Origin: Candidatus Cryptobacteroides gallistercoris
GTDB taxonomy: Bacteria; Bacteroidota; Bacteroidia; Bacteroidales; UBA932
Length of the DNA: 49,068 nucleotides
Reading direction: 5' to 3'
Assembly: GCA_017694835.1 (NCBI GenBank)
Contig: JADIMJ010000123.1
Location: forward strand, 1 to 49,068
Shown: positions 34,047 through 43,112 of the stretch, piece by piece
Layout of the letters: the number at the start of each line of letters is the position of its first letter
Numbering within the stretch: position 1 is the stretch's first letter
Made by a program: the position numbers and the translations under genes
The notes under the pieces: model-generated
The model's input: the letters and a program-made list of their open reading frames with translations, nothing else
Database searches by the model: none
Told to the model about the DNA's origin: nothing

Positions 34047-35753
34047 TTATTTCCTGTAGCAGGCGATGTCTTCCCTGTTGAAGCCTGTGATGAAAGCGTT
34101 GTGCTTTCCGACCTCTGCCTCGGCATAGTTCACATAGACCTTGGCGGATTCGGTGAACATTTCCGGTGCACGGGTGGCATCCTGGATGATGAGGTGAGAC
34201 ATCACGCAGTCTGCAGCCATCTCGTAGAGTCTGCGTGCCATGAAGTCGTGGTACTCCTGGTCACCGGCTTCCTTGACGAGGTTGGTGCAGGCCTCGAACT
34301 TGTCGGTCATGGCCTTTACTCTCTCAAGCAGCGGCTTCATCTCCTCTGAGCACTCGATCTGTTCATATTCACGCAGGGTTGCGAGGTATGAGCCGTTGGT
34401 GACATAGCGGATTGCAGCTACTGTCTGAAGCTGGGTGGTACCCTCATAGATGCTTGTGATGCGGGCGTCGCGGTAGATGCGCTGGCAGGTATATTCAAGC
34501 ATGAAGCCGCTGCCGCCGTGAACCTGGATACAATCGTATGTGTTCTGGTTGGCATATTCGGAGTTCATACCCTTTGCCAGAGGAGTGAAGGCATCTGCCA
34601 GCTTGGCATATTTCTTCTGCTCCTGACGCTCCTCAGGGGTGAGCTTGCGCTCGCGGGCGATGTCGTCCAGAGCCTTGTAGATGTCCACATAGCGTGAAGT
34701 CTGGTAAAGCAGGGCGCGGCCGGCATCCAATTTTGCCTTGATGGTGGAAAGCAGGTCATATACGGCAGGGAATTCTATGATGGCCTTGCCGAACTGCTTG
34801 CGGTCCTTGGCGTATGCGAGGGCCTCATTGTAGGCTGCCTGACTCAGGCCGACGCTCTGTGCGGCGATTCCGAGGCGTGCGCCGTTCATGAGAGCCATCA
34901 CATATTTGATGAGGCCGAGCCTGCGCTCGCCGCAGAGTTCTGCCCTTGCGTTCTTGTAAACGAGTTCGCATGTAGGGGAGCCGTGGATACCGAGCTTGTT
35001 CTCGATGCGGCGTACATTGACCCCGCCGTCCCTCTTGTCGTAGATGAACATCGAGAGGCCTCGGCCGTCCTTGGTGCCTTCCTCCGAGCGGGCAAGCACG
35101 AGATGAAGGTCGGCGTCGCCGTTGGTGATGAAACGCTTCACTCCGTTCAGTCTCCAGCAGTTGTTAGCCTCATCGAAGGTGGCCTTGAGCATCACGCTCT
35201 GGAGGTCGGAACCTGCATCCGGCTCAGTGAGGTCCATGGACATTGTCTCTCCTGCACAGATGCGCGGGATGAAACGGCTGTGCTGGTCCTCGTTGCCGAA
35301 CTCATAGAGAGTCTCGATGCAGTCCTGGAGAGACCAGATGTTGCTGAAGCCGGCATCGGCCGCAGCGACGATTTCAGCGCACATCGTGTAAGGAGTGATA
35401 GGGAAGTTGAGACCTCCGAATCTGCGCGGCATGGTCATTCCGTTCAGGCCGGCCTTGACCATTGCGTCCATGTTCACTTTTGTGCCGCTGGCATATTCCA
35501 CGCGTCCGTCAGCGCAGTGAGGACCCTCAAGGTCGACACCCTCTGCATTGGCGGCGATGACTTCCCCGGTGATTTCTCCGGTGATTTCCAGTACCTTGTC
35601 ATACGAATCCATGGCATCCGCATAGTCCTGCGGCGCATAGTCGTATTCGTCCTTGTCCCTGTAGTTGCGCTCCTTGAGCTCGCAGATGCGCTCCATCATC
35701 GGATTGTTGAGGTGGTAGCGCAGTTCCGGGTGTTCTGTATAGAAATTCGCCAT
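34047..35753 (-). CDS. Acyl-CoA dehydrogenase family protein
   Basis: The 568-residue FAD flavoprotein oxidises an acyl-CoA and passes electrons to ETF, encoded just upstream. It has the FAD/substrate motif 'MDLTEPDAGSD', the 'VKRFITNGDADLHLVLARS' beta domain, and a C-terminal helical domain with 'SIYEGTTQLQ', where the catalytic Glu usually lies. The protein is about 180 residues longer than classic acyl-CoA dehydrogenases; the extra C-terminal helical region is typical of the long bacterial type. It lies 3 bp after etfA. The substrate is not predictable; short-chain or branched acyl-CoA in fermentation is plausible. Confidence 0.88.
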   Translation of the reverse strand: MANFYTEHPELRYHLNNPMMERICELKERNYRDKDEYDYAPQDYADAMDSYDKVLEITGEITGEVIAANAEGVDLEGPHCADGRVEYASGTKVNMDAMVKAGLNGMTMPRRFGGLNFPITPYTMCAEIVAAADAGFSNIWSLQDCIETLYEFGNEDQHSRFIPRICAGETMSMDLTEPDAGSDLQSVMLKATFDEANNCWRLNGVKRFITNGDADLHLVLARSEEGTKDGRGLSMFIYDKRDGGVNVRRIENKLGIHGSPTCELVYKNARAELCGERRLGLIKYVMALMNGARLGIAAQSVGLSQAAYNEALAYAKDRKQFGKAIIEFPAVYDLLSTIKAKLDAGRALLYQTSRYVDIYKALDDIARERKLTPEERQEQKKYAKLADAFTPLAKGMNSEYANQNTYDCIQVHGGSGFMLEYTCQRIYRDARITSIYEGTTQLQTVAAIRYVTNGSYLATLREYEQIECSEEMKPLLERVKAMTDKFEACTNLVKEAGDQEYHDFMARRLYEMAADCVMSHLIIQDATRAPEMFTESAKVYVNYAEAEVGKHNAFITGFNREDIACYRK

Positions 35754-35756
35754 ATC

Positions 35757-36776
35757 CTATTTGCTGTGAGATTTGTAATACTTGATCATCTTTGGAATTA
35801 CTTCCTCTACGGTTCCGTTGATGACATAATCGGCTATTGCGTTTATAGGTGCGTTCTCATCATTGTTGATGGAAATGATGATGCTGCTCTCCTGCATTCC
35901 GGCGATGTGCTGGATCTGTCCGCTGATGCCGCATGCGATATAGAGCTTCGGGCGGACCGTCACGCCTGTCTGGCCGATCTGCCTGTCATGGTCCGCAAAG
36001 CCTGCGTCCACTGCGGCACGGCTTGCGCCCACCTCAGCGTGGAGTTCCCTTGCAAGCTCGAACAGCATGTCGAATCCCTCCTTGGACCCCATGCCGTAGC
36101 CTCCGGCAACGACGATGGATGCGCCCTTGAGATTGTGCTTTGCCTTCTCCACATGGCGGTCGATTACCTTTACTACATAGTCGGTGTCATGGACATATTT
36201 GGCCACGTCATGACTGATGACTTCTCCCTTGTAGTTCTCGTCGAGAATCTCTTTCTTCATCACGCCTTCGCGGACAGTCGCCATCTGCGGGCGGTGCTCC
36301 GGATTGACGATTGTCGCCACGATGTTTCCTCCGAATGCCGGACGGATCTGGTAGAGGAGGTTCTCATAGACCATGCCTGCCTTCTTGTCCTCGTGGTCTC
36401 CGATTTCAAGGGAAGTGCAGTCTGCGGTAAGTCCGCTTGTCAGGGCAGAGGATACGCGCGGGCCGAGGTCACGGCCGATGACAGTTGCGCCCATGAGGCA
36501 GATCTGCGGCTTCTCCTCCTTGAACAGATTGATGAGAATGGAGGAATGCGGCAGGGATGTATATGGGAACAGTCCCGGTGCGTCGAACACATGCAGCTTG
36601 TCCACGCCGAAAGGCATCACCTGCCTCCCGATGCCGGCAAGTCCGTGTCCGGCGGCAATGGCTTCAAGCTGACAGCCGAGCCTGTCGGCGAGCTTGCGCC
36701 CCTTGGTCAGCAGCTCAAGGCTGACATCGGCAACTGTAGTGCCTTCTATTTCAAGATATACGAATACGTTGTTCAT
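35757..36776 (-). CDS. etfA: Electron transfer flavoprotein subunit alpha
   Basis: The 339-residue protein is the alpha subunit of ETF. The N-terminal domain is followed by the FAD-binding C-terminal domain with 'VVAGGYGMGSKEGF', 'VGASRAAVDAGF', 'QIGQTGVTVRPKLYIACGISGQIQH' (read in parts) and 'INNDENAPI'. It lies between etfB (6 bp gap) and the acyl-CoA dehydrogenase (3 bp gap), forming one transcription unit for acyl-CoA oxidation or reduction. Confidence 0.94.
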   Translation of the reverse strand: MNNVFVYLEIEGTTVADVSLELLTKGRKLADRLGCQLEAIAAGHGLAGIGRQVMPFGVDKLHVFDAPGLFPYTSLPHSSILINLFKEEKPQICLMGATVIGRDLGPRVSSALTSGLTADCTSLEIGDHEDKKAGMVYENLLYQIRPAFGGNIVATIVNPEHRPQMATVREGVMKKEILDENYKGEVISHDVAKYVHDTDYVVKVIDRHVEKAKHNLKGASIVVAGGYGMGSKEGFDMLFELARELHAEVGASRAAVDAGFADHDRQIGQTGVTVRPKLYIACGISGQIQHIAGMQESSIIISINNDENAPINAIADYVINGTVEEVIPKMIKYYKSHSK

Positions 36777-36782
36777 GACTTT

Positions 36783-37676
36783 CTATCCTATCGTATGGTT
36801 TGCTAAAAGTTCTGTAATCAGGCCTTCGACATCCTTGTCGCTTCCGGTCAGAGTCTTGCTTTCCTTGGCCTGGAACGAGATATTCTGTATCGCCTTCACT
36901 TTTGTAGGGGAGCCGCTCAGGCCGCACTGTGCGAGGTCTGCATTGACATCTGCGGCGCTCCATTCGGTGATGTTGAGATAAGGCTTCTTCTCATAGAGGT
37001 CTGCATATGGAAGTGCCTCTCCTTCTTTTGTTATGGCTGCCTTCTCCTGTGCCCCGAGCGCTCTCTTGTATTTCTGTACAAGCTTTGCGTTGCGAGGGCG
37101 GCACGGTGCTGCGCTTCCGTTGACTGTGATTACGAGAGGAATAGGGGCGACAACGGTCTCCACGCCGCCGTCGATGTGGCGCTTTATGGTGATTTTCTTT
37201 CCGGCTTCATCCACGTCAAGGATTTCTTCCGCATAAGTCACCTGTGCAAGTCCGAGTTTTTCAGCAACCTGCGGTCCCACCTGGGCTGTGTCTCCGTCGA
37301 TTGCCTGCCGTCCTCCGATGATGAGGTCATATTCACCGATTTTACGGATGGCGGTGGCGAGGGCATAGGAGGTGGCGAGAGTGTCTGCTCCGGCAAATGC
37401 CCTGTCGGTCAGGAGATAGCCTCCGTCAGCTCCGCGGTACAGTCCTTCGCGTATGATTTCTGCCGCACGTCCCGGTCCCATTGTGAGCATGGTCACTGTC
37501 GAGCCCGGATGAGATTCCTTCAGCCTGAGGGCCTGCTCCAGGGCGTTGAGGTCTTCAGGGTTGAAGATGGCAGGAAGCGCCGCACGGTTGATTGTACCGT
37601 CGGCTGTCATGGCATCTTTCCCGACATTGCGTGTGTCAGGAACCTGTTTTGCCAATACTACAATTTTCAAACTCAT
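36783..37676 (-). CDS. etfB: Electron transfer flavoprotein subunit beta
   Basis: The 297-residue beta subunit binds the AMP or second FAD of ETF. It starts with 'MSLKIVVLAKQVPDT' and has 'FNPEDLNALEQALRLKE', 'IIGGRQAIDGDTAQVGPQVAEKLG' (read in parts) and the 'VTVNGSAAPCRPRN' region. It is about 40 residues longer than the common form. The ATG at 37676 precedes the conserved first strand; upstream frame extension crosses AT-rich promoter DNA. It heads the etfB-etfA-dehydrogenase unit. Confidence 0.93.
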   Translation of the reverse strand: MSLKIVVLAKQVPDTRNVGKDAMTADGTINRAALPAIFNPEDLNALEQALRLKESHPGSTVTMLTMGPGRAAEIIREGLYRGADGGYLLTDRAFAGADTLATSYALATAIRKIGEYDLIIGGRQAIDGDTAQVGPQVAEKLGLAQVTYAEEILDVDEAGKKITIKRHIDGGVETVVAPIPLVITVNGSAAPCRPRNAKLVQKYKRALGAQEKAAITKEGEALPYADLYEKKPYLNITEWSAADVNADLAQCGLSGSPTKVKAIQNISFQAKESKTLTGSDKDVEGLITELLANHTIG

Positions 37677-37764
37677 TGTGTTATGTTTAATTATACTTAA
37701 TTTATCCCCATAGGGAACAGGCAAGTGGCATGATGTCCGCCTGCCATGTGTGCAATTCACCGCG

Positions 37765-37772
37765 CAAATTTA
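37765..37772 (-). promoter_or_regulatory. Candidate -7 element for the etf operon
   Basis: Minus-strand TAAATTTG matches TAnnTTTG, about 90 bases upstream of etfB in an AT-rich intergenic region. The -33 box is only approximate (TTTC at 20 bases). It would leave a leader of roughly 80 nt. Confidence 0.4.
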
Positions 37773-37862
37773 ATGAAAATATGTAAGATAATGAAATTTC
37801 ATATCAAATACCGTTTTTGGCAATTAACGGAATGAATTCTGTCTTTTTTGACAAAATTGTAC

Positions 37863-37870
37863 TACTTTTG
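37863..37870 (+). promoter_or_regulatory. Candidate -7 element for the glycosyltransferase pair
   Basis: TACTTTTG matches TAnnTTTG, 16 bases before the ATG at 37887. A TTTTTTG run ends 12 bases upstream, closer than the usual 19, so the -33 box is uncertain. Confidence 0.45.
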
Positions 37871-37886
37871 CGCAAATTTCAAGTCA

Positions 37887-38945
37887 ATGCACTCAACAGA
37901 GAAAATTTCCGTCATCATCCCGGTCTACAATGCCGAAAAATATCTTGAGAAATCGGTGAGAAGCGTCATGGAACAGGCTTACGGGAATCTTGAAATCATC
38001 TGCGTCAACGACGGTTCCACAGACGGCTCTGCGGAAATCCTCTCAAGGCTTCAGTCAGAAGACCCGAGGGTTGTCGTGGTGGACAAGGCAAACGGAGGCC
38101 TCGGGGACGCAAGGAATGCTGGACTGGCCGTGGCTACTTCGGAGTGGATCAGCTTCCTTGACTCTGATGACTTCCTGTGTGCAGATGCATTTGAGTCCAT
38201 CTCTGCCGTATTCCCTGAAAATCCTGACCTCATATGCTTCGGGACGAGGATTGTGACGGAGGACGGATCGGAACCTGCCTTGTCTGACAGAAAATATTAT
38301 GCCGTCAGATTTTCAGGCAATGTGGAAATCAATGACAGTGTGATAAAGAAGACGGACGGGTCCGTATGCAACAAGATGTTCAGGAAATCAATCCTGGACA
38401 GCAACGGCATCCGCTTCGCGAGAATCTATTATGAGGATTTCGTCTTTACCATGCAGTATTTCTTCTGCATAAGGCAGGCGTATTATTTCAAGGACAAGTT
38501 CTATAACTACCTGAGGCATTCGGGGAGCATAATGACCACGACATTCGTCAGGACTCCGAGGGCAATCGACCATCTCCGGGGAATCGGATACCTCTTTGCC
38601 TTCGTTGTGGGCAAGGGACTGCACAAGTCGCATGAAATCATGCTTTCGCATATCTTCGTGAGCTACTACTGGCTTTCCGTGAAATATTCCGTACAGGAAA
38701 AGCAGGAGGAAATCGTCGGCTGTGCGGCGGAGATTTATGACAAATACGATTTCCTCAGGCAGCATGTCAGCAGGAAACTCGTGAACAGGACGGTGTGTTA
38801 TGAAATGAAGAGCAGGCGCCATCTTGTCTCGGGTCTGCTCCAGATTCTGTTCTGTGCCAGACGGGAATACTTTCACTACAGGCAATACAAGGTTGTGCGG
38901 CTGTTCAATCTGATTGTTTACAAAAAGCTGATACCCGAAGCCTGA
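37887..38945 (+). CDS. Glycosyltransferase family 2 protein
   Basis: This 352-residue GT-A fold enzyme starts with 'ISVIIPVYNAEKYLEKSV'. It has the nucleotide-binding 'VNDGSTDGS' motif and the metal-binding 'SFLDSDD' (DxD-type) motif near residue 90. The C-terminal half is the variable acceptor region, with no transmembrane helix seen. It starts a two-gene plus-strand unit in the surface-glycan region. ATG 37887 is chosen because it precedes the first beta strand; the sugar donor cannot be predicted. Confidence 0.9.
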   Translation: MHSTEKISVIIPVYNAEKYLEKSVRSVMEQAYGNLEIICVNDGSTDGSAEILSRLQSEDPRVVVVDKANGGLGDARNAGLAVATSEWISFLDSDDFLCADAFESISAVFPENPDLICFGTRIVTEDGSEPALSDRKYYAVRFSGNVEINDSVIKKTDGSVCNKMFRKSILDSNGIRFARIYYEDFVFTMQYFFCIRQAYYFKDKFYNYLRHSGSIMTTTFVRTPRAIDHLRGIGYLFAFVVGKGLHKSHEIMLSHIFVSYYWLSVKYSVQEKQEEIVGCAAEIYDKYDFLRQHVSRKLVNRTVCYEMKSRRHLVSGLLQILFCARREYFHYRQYKVVRLFNLIVYKKLIPEA

Positions 38946-38957
38946 TATCCGGAGAAT

Positions 38958-39905
38958 ATGGTGAAAGTCAGTATAATAGTTCCCGTGCACAATACGGAGA
39001 AGTATCTGAGGCAATGTGTCGGCTCGCTGCTGTCCCAGACTTTGGATGACATTGAGGTGGTCCTTGTCGAGAACGGCTCGGAGGACGGGTCGCCGGACAT
39101 TTGCCGTGAATTGTCTTCGGAGGATCCGAGGGTCAGATATGTCACTTTGGAAAAAGGGGACCTGTCCACTGCGAGGAATGAGGGGGTCAGGGCCGCGGCG
39201 GGGGAGTATGTGGGGTTCGTTGACAGCGATGACCTGGTGTCTCCGGAAATGTACGGACGCATGTATGAGGCGGCGGTCCGTAACGGCGCCGATGCCGTGA
39301 ACTGCAACTATGTCAAGATATACAACAACGGGCGCCCTCCGAAGTACCAGTATTGCGAGGACGGCACCGAACGGGTCATGACTCCGGCCGGGATGATTGC
39401 CCTGAACATGAGGGAGGAGATTTCGCAGTCGGCATGTACCCTTCTCGTCAGGAAAAGCATAGTCAGTGAAATCGGATTCTGTCCGGGCGTCAGATTCGAG
39501 GACAGGAGGACTACCTTTCTCTTTTATGCCGCCTCGTCGTCATGTGTCCAGATAAACAGGTCGATGTATTACTATCACCAGTACAGGGGCGGCATTGTGA
39601 AGAAAGGCAGGCGCAACTTCCGGACGAACTATGATTGCGCCGACGCCGACCGCATCCGGCTTGCCTTCATCAGGGATTCCGGCTTGTTTACCCCCGGAGA
39701 GCAGGTGAACCTTTCTTCGAAGTCTGCGGAGTCTTTCCTCAGGAAGCTCAACAGGATGCGCCGGGAAATCTCCTGTGCGGAAGAGCGGGAGATGCTGCGC
39801 GGAATCATGCCCGGGATATCCCTCATACCTGACGGGTGCAGGCTTTCTTTGAAGGCGAAGGTCATACGCCATTTCGTGCGCAGAATCCTTGCGGCTGACC
39901 GATAA
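38958..39905 (+). CDS. Glycosyltransferase family 2 protein
   Basis: The 315-residue GT2 enzyme has 'VSIIVPVHNTEKYLRQCV' at the start, 'VENGSEDGS' as the nucleotide loop and 'GFVDSDDLV' as the metal motif. It follows the first glycosyltransferase by 12 bp and is probably cotranscribed. Its C-terminus is rich in basic residues, possibly membrane-associating. It converges on glf with a 79-bp gap. Donor and acceptor are unknown. Confidence 0.9.
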   Translation: MVKVSIIVPVHNTEKYLRQCVGSLLSQTLDDIEVVLVENGSEDGSPDICRELSSEDPRVRYVTLEKGDLSTARNEGVRAAAGEYVGFVDSDDLVSPEMYGRMYEAAVRNGADAVNCNYVKIYNNGRPPKYQYCEDGTERVMTPAGMIALNMREEISQSACTLLVRKSIVSEIGFCPGVRFEDRRTTFLFYAASSSCVQINRSMYYYHQYRGGIVKKGRRNFRTNYDCADADRIRLAFIRDSGLFTPGEQVNLSSKSAESFLRKLNRMRREISCAEEREMLRGIMPGISLIPDGCRLSLKAKVIRHFVRRILAADR

Positions 39906-39984
39906 GGCGTGCCGCAAGGATTGTACCGGCAGAGGTGAATCCTGCAAGGGCGCATCGGCGGCCTCGTCCGGGTCAGGCCTGCAT

Positions 39985-41088
39985 TCAGTCCCTCTCCAGT
40001 TCCGGATGGTGCAGCACTCTTCCTATCACATGGTGCATGTCATAGTACTTGTATTCTGCAAGCCTGCCGCCGAAGATTACGGAGGTCTCCCTGTCCGCAA
40101 GCTCCTTGTATTTCAGGTACAGTCCGTTGTTCCTTCCGTTGTTTATAGGATAATACGGCTCGCTGTCGTCTTTCCATTCGGAAGAATATTCCTTTGAGAT
40201 GACGGTCTTGTCCTGCTTCCCGAATTCGAAGTGCTTGTGCTCGATGATGCGGGTGAACGGGGTTTCCGCATCGGTGTAGTTCATCACTGCCACGCCCTGG
40301 TAGTTCGGCATGTCCAGCACTGTCGTCTCGAACCGTACGGTGCGGTATTCAAGTTTCCCGAACCTGTATCCGTAGTACTGGTCTATCGGTCCTGTGAATA
40401 CTGTCTTTTCGGCAAGGGAGTCAAAATATTCCCTGTCTGAGAAATAGTCAGCCCCTGTCCTTACTTCAATCCCCTCCAGCAGCCGGTCAAAGAGCCTGTT
40501 GTATCCCCCGACGGGGATTCCCTGCCAGGTGTCGTTGAAGTAATTGTTGTCGAAGGTGAATCTTACCGGCAGCCGCCTTATGATGGAAGCGGGGAGCTCA
40601 GTGCATTTCCTTCCCCACTGTTTTTCTGTGTATCCCTTTACCAGAGTCTCGTATATGTCGGTGCCGACGAGGGAGATGGCCTGTTCCTCGAGATTCCTTG
40701 GCTCAGTGATGCCGGCGGCTTCCCTCTGCTCCCTGATTTTTTCTGCTGCCTGTTCAGGTGTCACCACGCCCCAGAGTTCATGGAAAGTGTTCATGTTGAA
40801 CGGCAGGTTGTAGAGTCTTCCCTTGTAGTTGGCCACCGGTGAGTTGATGTAATTGTTGAATTCACAGAGCGATGTGACGAAATTCCAGACCTCCCTGTCT
40901 GAGGTGTGGAAGATGTGGGCTCCGTATTTGTGGACATTTATCGACTCGATTTCTTCGCACCAGGTGTTTCCTCCGGTGTGCGGTCTCTTGTCAATCACGA
41001 GGCACGAGGCGCCTTTCTGCTTTGCCAGATAAGCGAAGCAGGCTCCGAAAAGCCCTGCTCCCACTACGAGATAGTCATATTGCTTCAT
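39985..41088 (-). CDS. glf: UDP-galactopyranose mutase
   Basis: The 367-residue flavoenzyme converts UDP-galactopyranose to UDP-galactofuranose. The FAD Rossmann motif 'YLVVGAGLFGACFAYLAKQ' is near residue 5. 'GGNTWCEEIESINVHKYGAHIFHT' (read in parts) and 'KQWGRKCTELPASIIRRLPVRF' (in parts) are family hallmarks. It implies galactofuranose in the surface glycan. The start at ATG 41088 is directly before the first strand; open frame continues to 41136 without family match. The upstream GT2 gene ends 54 bp before it. Confidence 0.93.
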   Translation of the reverse strand: MKQYDYLVVGAGLFGACFAYLAKQKGASCLVIDKRPHTGGNTWCEEIESINVHKYGAHIFHTSDREVWNFVTSLCEFNNYINSPVANYKGRLYNLPFNMNTFHELWGVVTPEQAAEKIREQREAAGITEPRNLEEQAISLVGTDIYETLVKGYTEKQWGRKCTELPASIIRRLPVRFTFDNNYFNDTWQGIPVGGYNRLFDRLLEGIEVRTGADYFSDREYFDSLAEKTVFTGPIDQYYGYRFGKLEYRTVRFETTVLDMPNYQGVAVMNYTDAETPFTRIIEHKHFEFGKQDKTVISKEYSSEWKDDSEPYYPINNGRNNGLYLKYKELADRETSVIFGGRLAEYKYYDMHHVIGRVLHHPELERD

Positions 41089-41142
41089 GGTATCGAGCAT
41101 TTTTGTGGATTGGTCGCTGTATGTGTTGTTTGTCAATGTGGT

Positions 41143-42114
41143 CTATACTTTTTTTATGAAATGGTACAGGCAAGGGCAGTATGCGATAATCCTGAGCCTG
41201 AAAATGCGGTTACGCGAGAAATTCTTCCTGGTGATGGCCCCGTCCGCGAACATCTGCCTGGCCTCTTCCGACCATCGTTTCATGAAAGCCCTTTTCAGTT
41301 TCATGGGCCCGAGGCGGTTGTAGTTCCATTTGTAGGACCCGAATGCCCTGAGCGCCATGATTCCCTTCAGCTCTTCATACCGTCCGAGGGAGTTGACATA
41401 GCGGCGGATTTCGGCTTCTTCGTCACATACGCAGAAGACTTTTCCCGGCGATGATACGGATGAGGCTTCGTTGATGCGGTAATTGTGCAGTACGTCAGGC
41501 AGCATCCTTACCCTTTGGGCCGTTGCCAGTGCCTTGAATGCAAAGGCTGTGTCCTGGTAGCTTGCCCCGGGTGTCTCAAGGAACCGTATGCCGTTCCTCT
41601 CAAGGAATTCCCTGTTGTACATGCCGGCCCATATCGAAGGCTTCATCGTGAAGGAGGACGGGACATCCGTCGGCCTGAATACCCGGCCGTTGTCCTTCAC
41701 ATATGAAAATGTATTGACCTTGTCCTTGCTCTTGATTACATTGCGCTCGATGAACCTGCATCTGACTATGTCCAGATTGTCTTTCTCTGCCGCATCGCAA
41801 AGTATTTCGTACATCTTCGGCTCGATATAGTCGTCGGATTCCACTATGCCGATGTATTTCCCTGAAGCCGCCTTCAGCCCTATGTTCATTGTTGCCCCGT
41901 ATCCTGAATTGGGCTTGCTGATGACTCTTGTTCTGCTGTCCTTCTTTTCGTATTCCTTCAGGATTTCAGGTGTCCTGTCCGTGGACCCGTCGTCCAGGCA
42001 GATGATTTCAAGGTTGGTGTAAGTCTGGCGGATGATGGAATCCATGCATTGCCGCAGGTATGCTTCGACATTGTAGCAGGGAACCAGTATTGAAATCAGA
42101 GGCTTGTTGTTCAT
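41143..42114 (-). CDS. Glycosyltransferase family 2 protein, likely linked to glf
   Basis: This 323-residue GT2 enzyme has 'ISILVPCYNVEAYLRQCM', the nucleotide loop 'LDDGSTDRT' and the metal motif 'GIVESDD' (ESDD in place of DSDD). It precedes glf on the same strand, so it may use UDP-galactofuranose; this is inferred from context only. A candidate -7 element lies 37 bases upstream of the start. Confidence 0.9.
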   Translation of the reverse strand: MNNKPLISILVPCYNVEAYLRQCMDSIIRQTYTNLEIICLDDGSTDRTPEILKEYEKKDSRTRVISKPNSGYGATMNIGLKAASGKYIGIVESDDYIEPKMYEILCDAAEKDNLDIVRCRFIERNVIKSKDKVNTFSYVKDNGRVFRPTDVPSSFTMKPSIWAGMYNREFLERNGIRFLETPGASYQDTAFAFKALATAQRVRMLPDVLHNYRINEASSVSSPGKVFCVCDEEAEIRRYVNSLGRYEELKGIMALRAFGSYKWNYNRLGPMKLKRAFMKRWSEEARQMFADGAITRKNFSRNRIFRLRIIAYCPCLYHFIKKV

Positions 42115-42151
42115 AAGGCTTGCATTTTGGCCAATGTTGGGCGTGTTTCGG

Positions 42152-42159
42152 CAAATATA
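42152..42159 (-). promoter_or_regulatory. Candidate -7 element for the GT2-glf unit
   Basis: Minus-strand TATATTTG matches TAnnTTTG, 37 bases before the GT2 start in the 77-bp gap after the OCD-like gene. No TTTG is found at the expected -33 spacing. Confidence 0.45.
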
Positions 42160-42191
42160 GGCTCTTTTATCCGATTTGCATAGGATTCGGG

Positions 42192-43112
42192 CTATATATT
42201 CGCCGGACAGCTCTCCCTCTCTTCCATGAGGCCGAGTATCCTGTATGCGAAACAGGCGTCATGGAGTCCGAGGCCGATGTTGTATGACAGTATGCGTTCC
42301 CTTCCGTCTTCTCTTCCGGGCACAAGTCCGTCAAGGACATCTCCCAATTCGCCGAATTTTCTGAACTTTCCGAAATTGGCGAAGCCGCTCACATGTCCTG
42401 TGTCATCGGCGAATACCTTGTCGAATACAGTGTCGCAGTTCTGGAAGCCCCTCGTGTGGACCGGTACGACGAGCACTCCGGGCCGGAAGATTCTTTCGTC
42501 AGGGCATATCAGCTCATCAGTGCGAGTGATGCATGATATCACGACATCTGCATCCCTTATGAGTTCTTCAGCCGACCCGACAATCCTGAAATCAAAGCCG
42601 CGCCCGCTGAATCTTTCGGCGAATCTCTCGGCCTGGTCCTTGTACCTGAGCAGGCGTATCTCGCAAGGCTTCCCGGCAAGATGGCCTGCAAGGCACTCCA
42701 TGGTCGCAAACGCAGTCGACCCCAGCCCCATGAAGGAATATACCCCGGCTCCGGGACATTCCAGTGTTTCAGTGGCAAGGGCCGCCACGGCTCCGGTGCG
42801 CATTGCAGTGATCCAGTCAGCCTCCATCATGGCGAGAAGTTCTCCCGTGGATGCCCTGTAGAGCTGCATCATGCTCTTGAGCGCCGGCTTCTGTGACTTT
42901 ATCCTTGAAACCACTTTTACGCTGAACATGTCGAATTCCCCGGGCAGCAGGCATGGCATCGTATTGAAAAAATCTGACTCGTGGAGGTGAATGCTGATTT
43001 TCGGAGGCAGTATGCTTCTGTTCTTCAGGCTGAATGATGTCCTGATCCACTCCATGCAGGTCTCCGGTGAAATCCCGAGGCTCCGTATTTCATTGTCGGT
43101 TATAGTGAGCAT
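42192..43112 (-). CDS. Ornithine cyclodeaminase/mu-crystallin family protein
   Basis: The 306-residue NAD(P)-dependent enzyme has the family layout. The N-terminal substrate domain has Lys66 in 'SVKVVS' and 'TAMRTGA' at 102-108. The Rossmann motif 'GLGSTA' is at 129-134, and 'FADD' at 234-237 is near the usual active-site Asp. Members include ornithine cyclodeaminase, imine reductases, and SbnB-like dehydrogenases that make unusual amino acids. It is the last gene of a three-gene cassette and overlaps the upstream fusion gene by 13 bp. In this setting it more likely makes or recycles a decorating amino compound than acts in proline synthesis. Confidence 0.85.
   Translation of the reverse strand: MLTITDNEIRSLGISPETCMEWIRTSFSLKNRSILPPKISIHLHESDFFNTMPCLLPGEFDMFSVKVVSRIKSQKPALKSMMQLYRASTGELLAMMEADWITAMRTGAVAALATETLECPGAGVYSFMGLGSTAFATMECLAGHLAGKPCEIRLLRYKDQAERFAERFSGRGFDFRIVGSAEELIRDADVVISCITRTDELICPDERIFRPGVLVVPVHTRGFQNCDTVFDKVFADDTGHVSGFANFGKFRKFGELGDVLDGLVPGREDGRERILSYNIGLGLHDACFAYRILGLMEERESCPANI

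Noticed and set aside
34983..36806. 607-codon open frame on the plus strand opposite the acyl-CoA dehydrogenase and etfA
   Set aside because: It lies antisense to two well-recognised genes, its translation has no domain pattern, and it follows from the codon use of the real genes.
39906..39984. Terminator between the GT2 pair and glf
   Set aside because: Only a 6-bp match (AGGATT/AATCCT) without a T-run; too weak to call.
41089..41136. Upstream extension of glf to 41136
   Set aside because: The added residues precede the FAD-binding strand and match no family; ATG 41088 gives the normal N-terminus.
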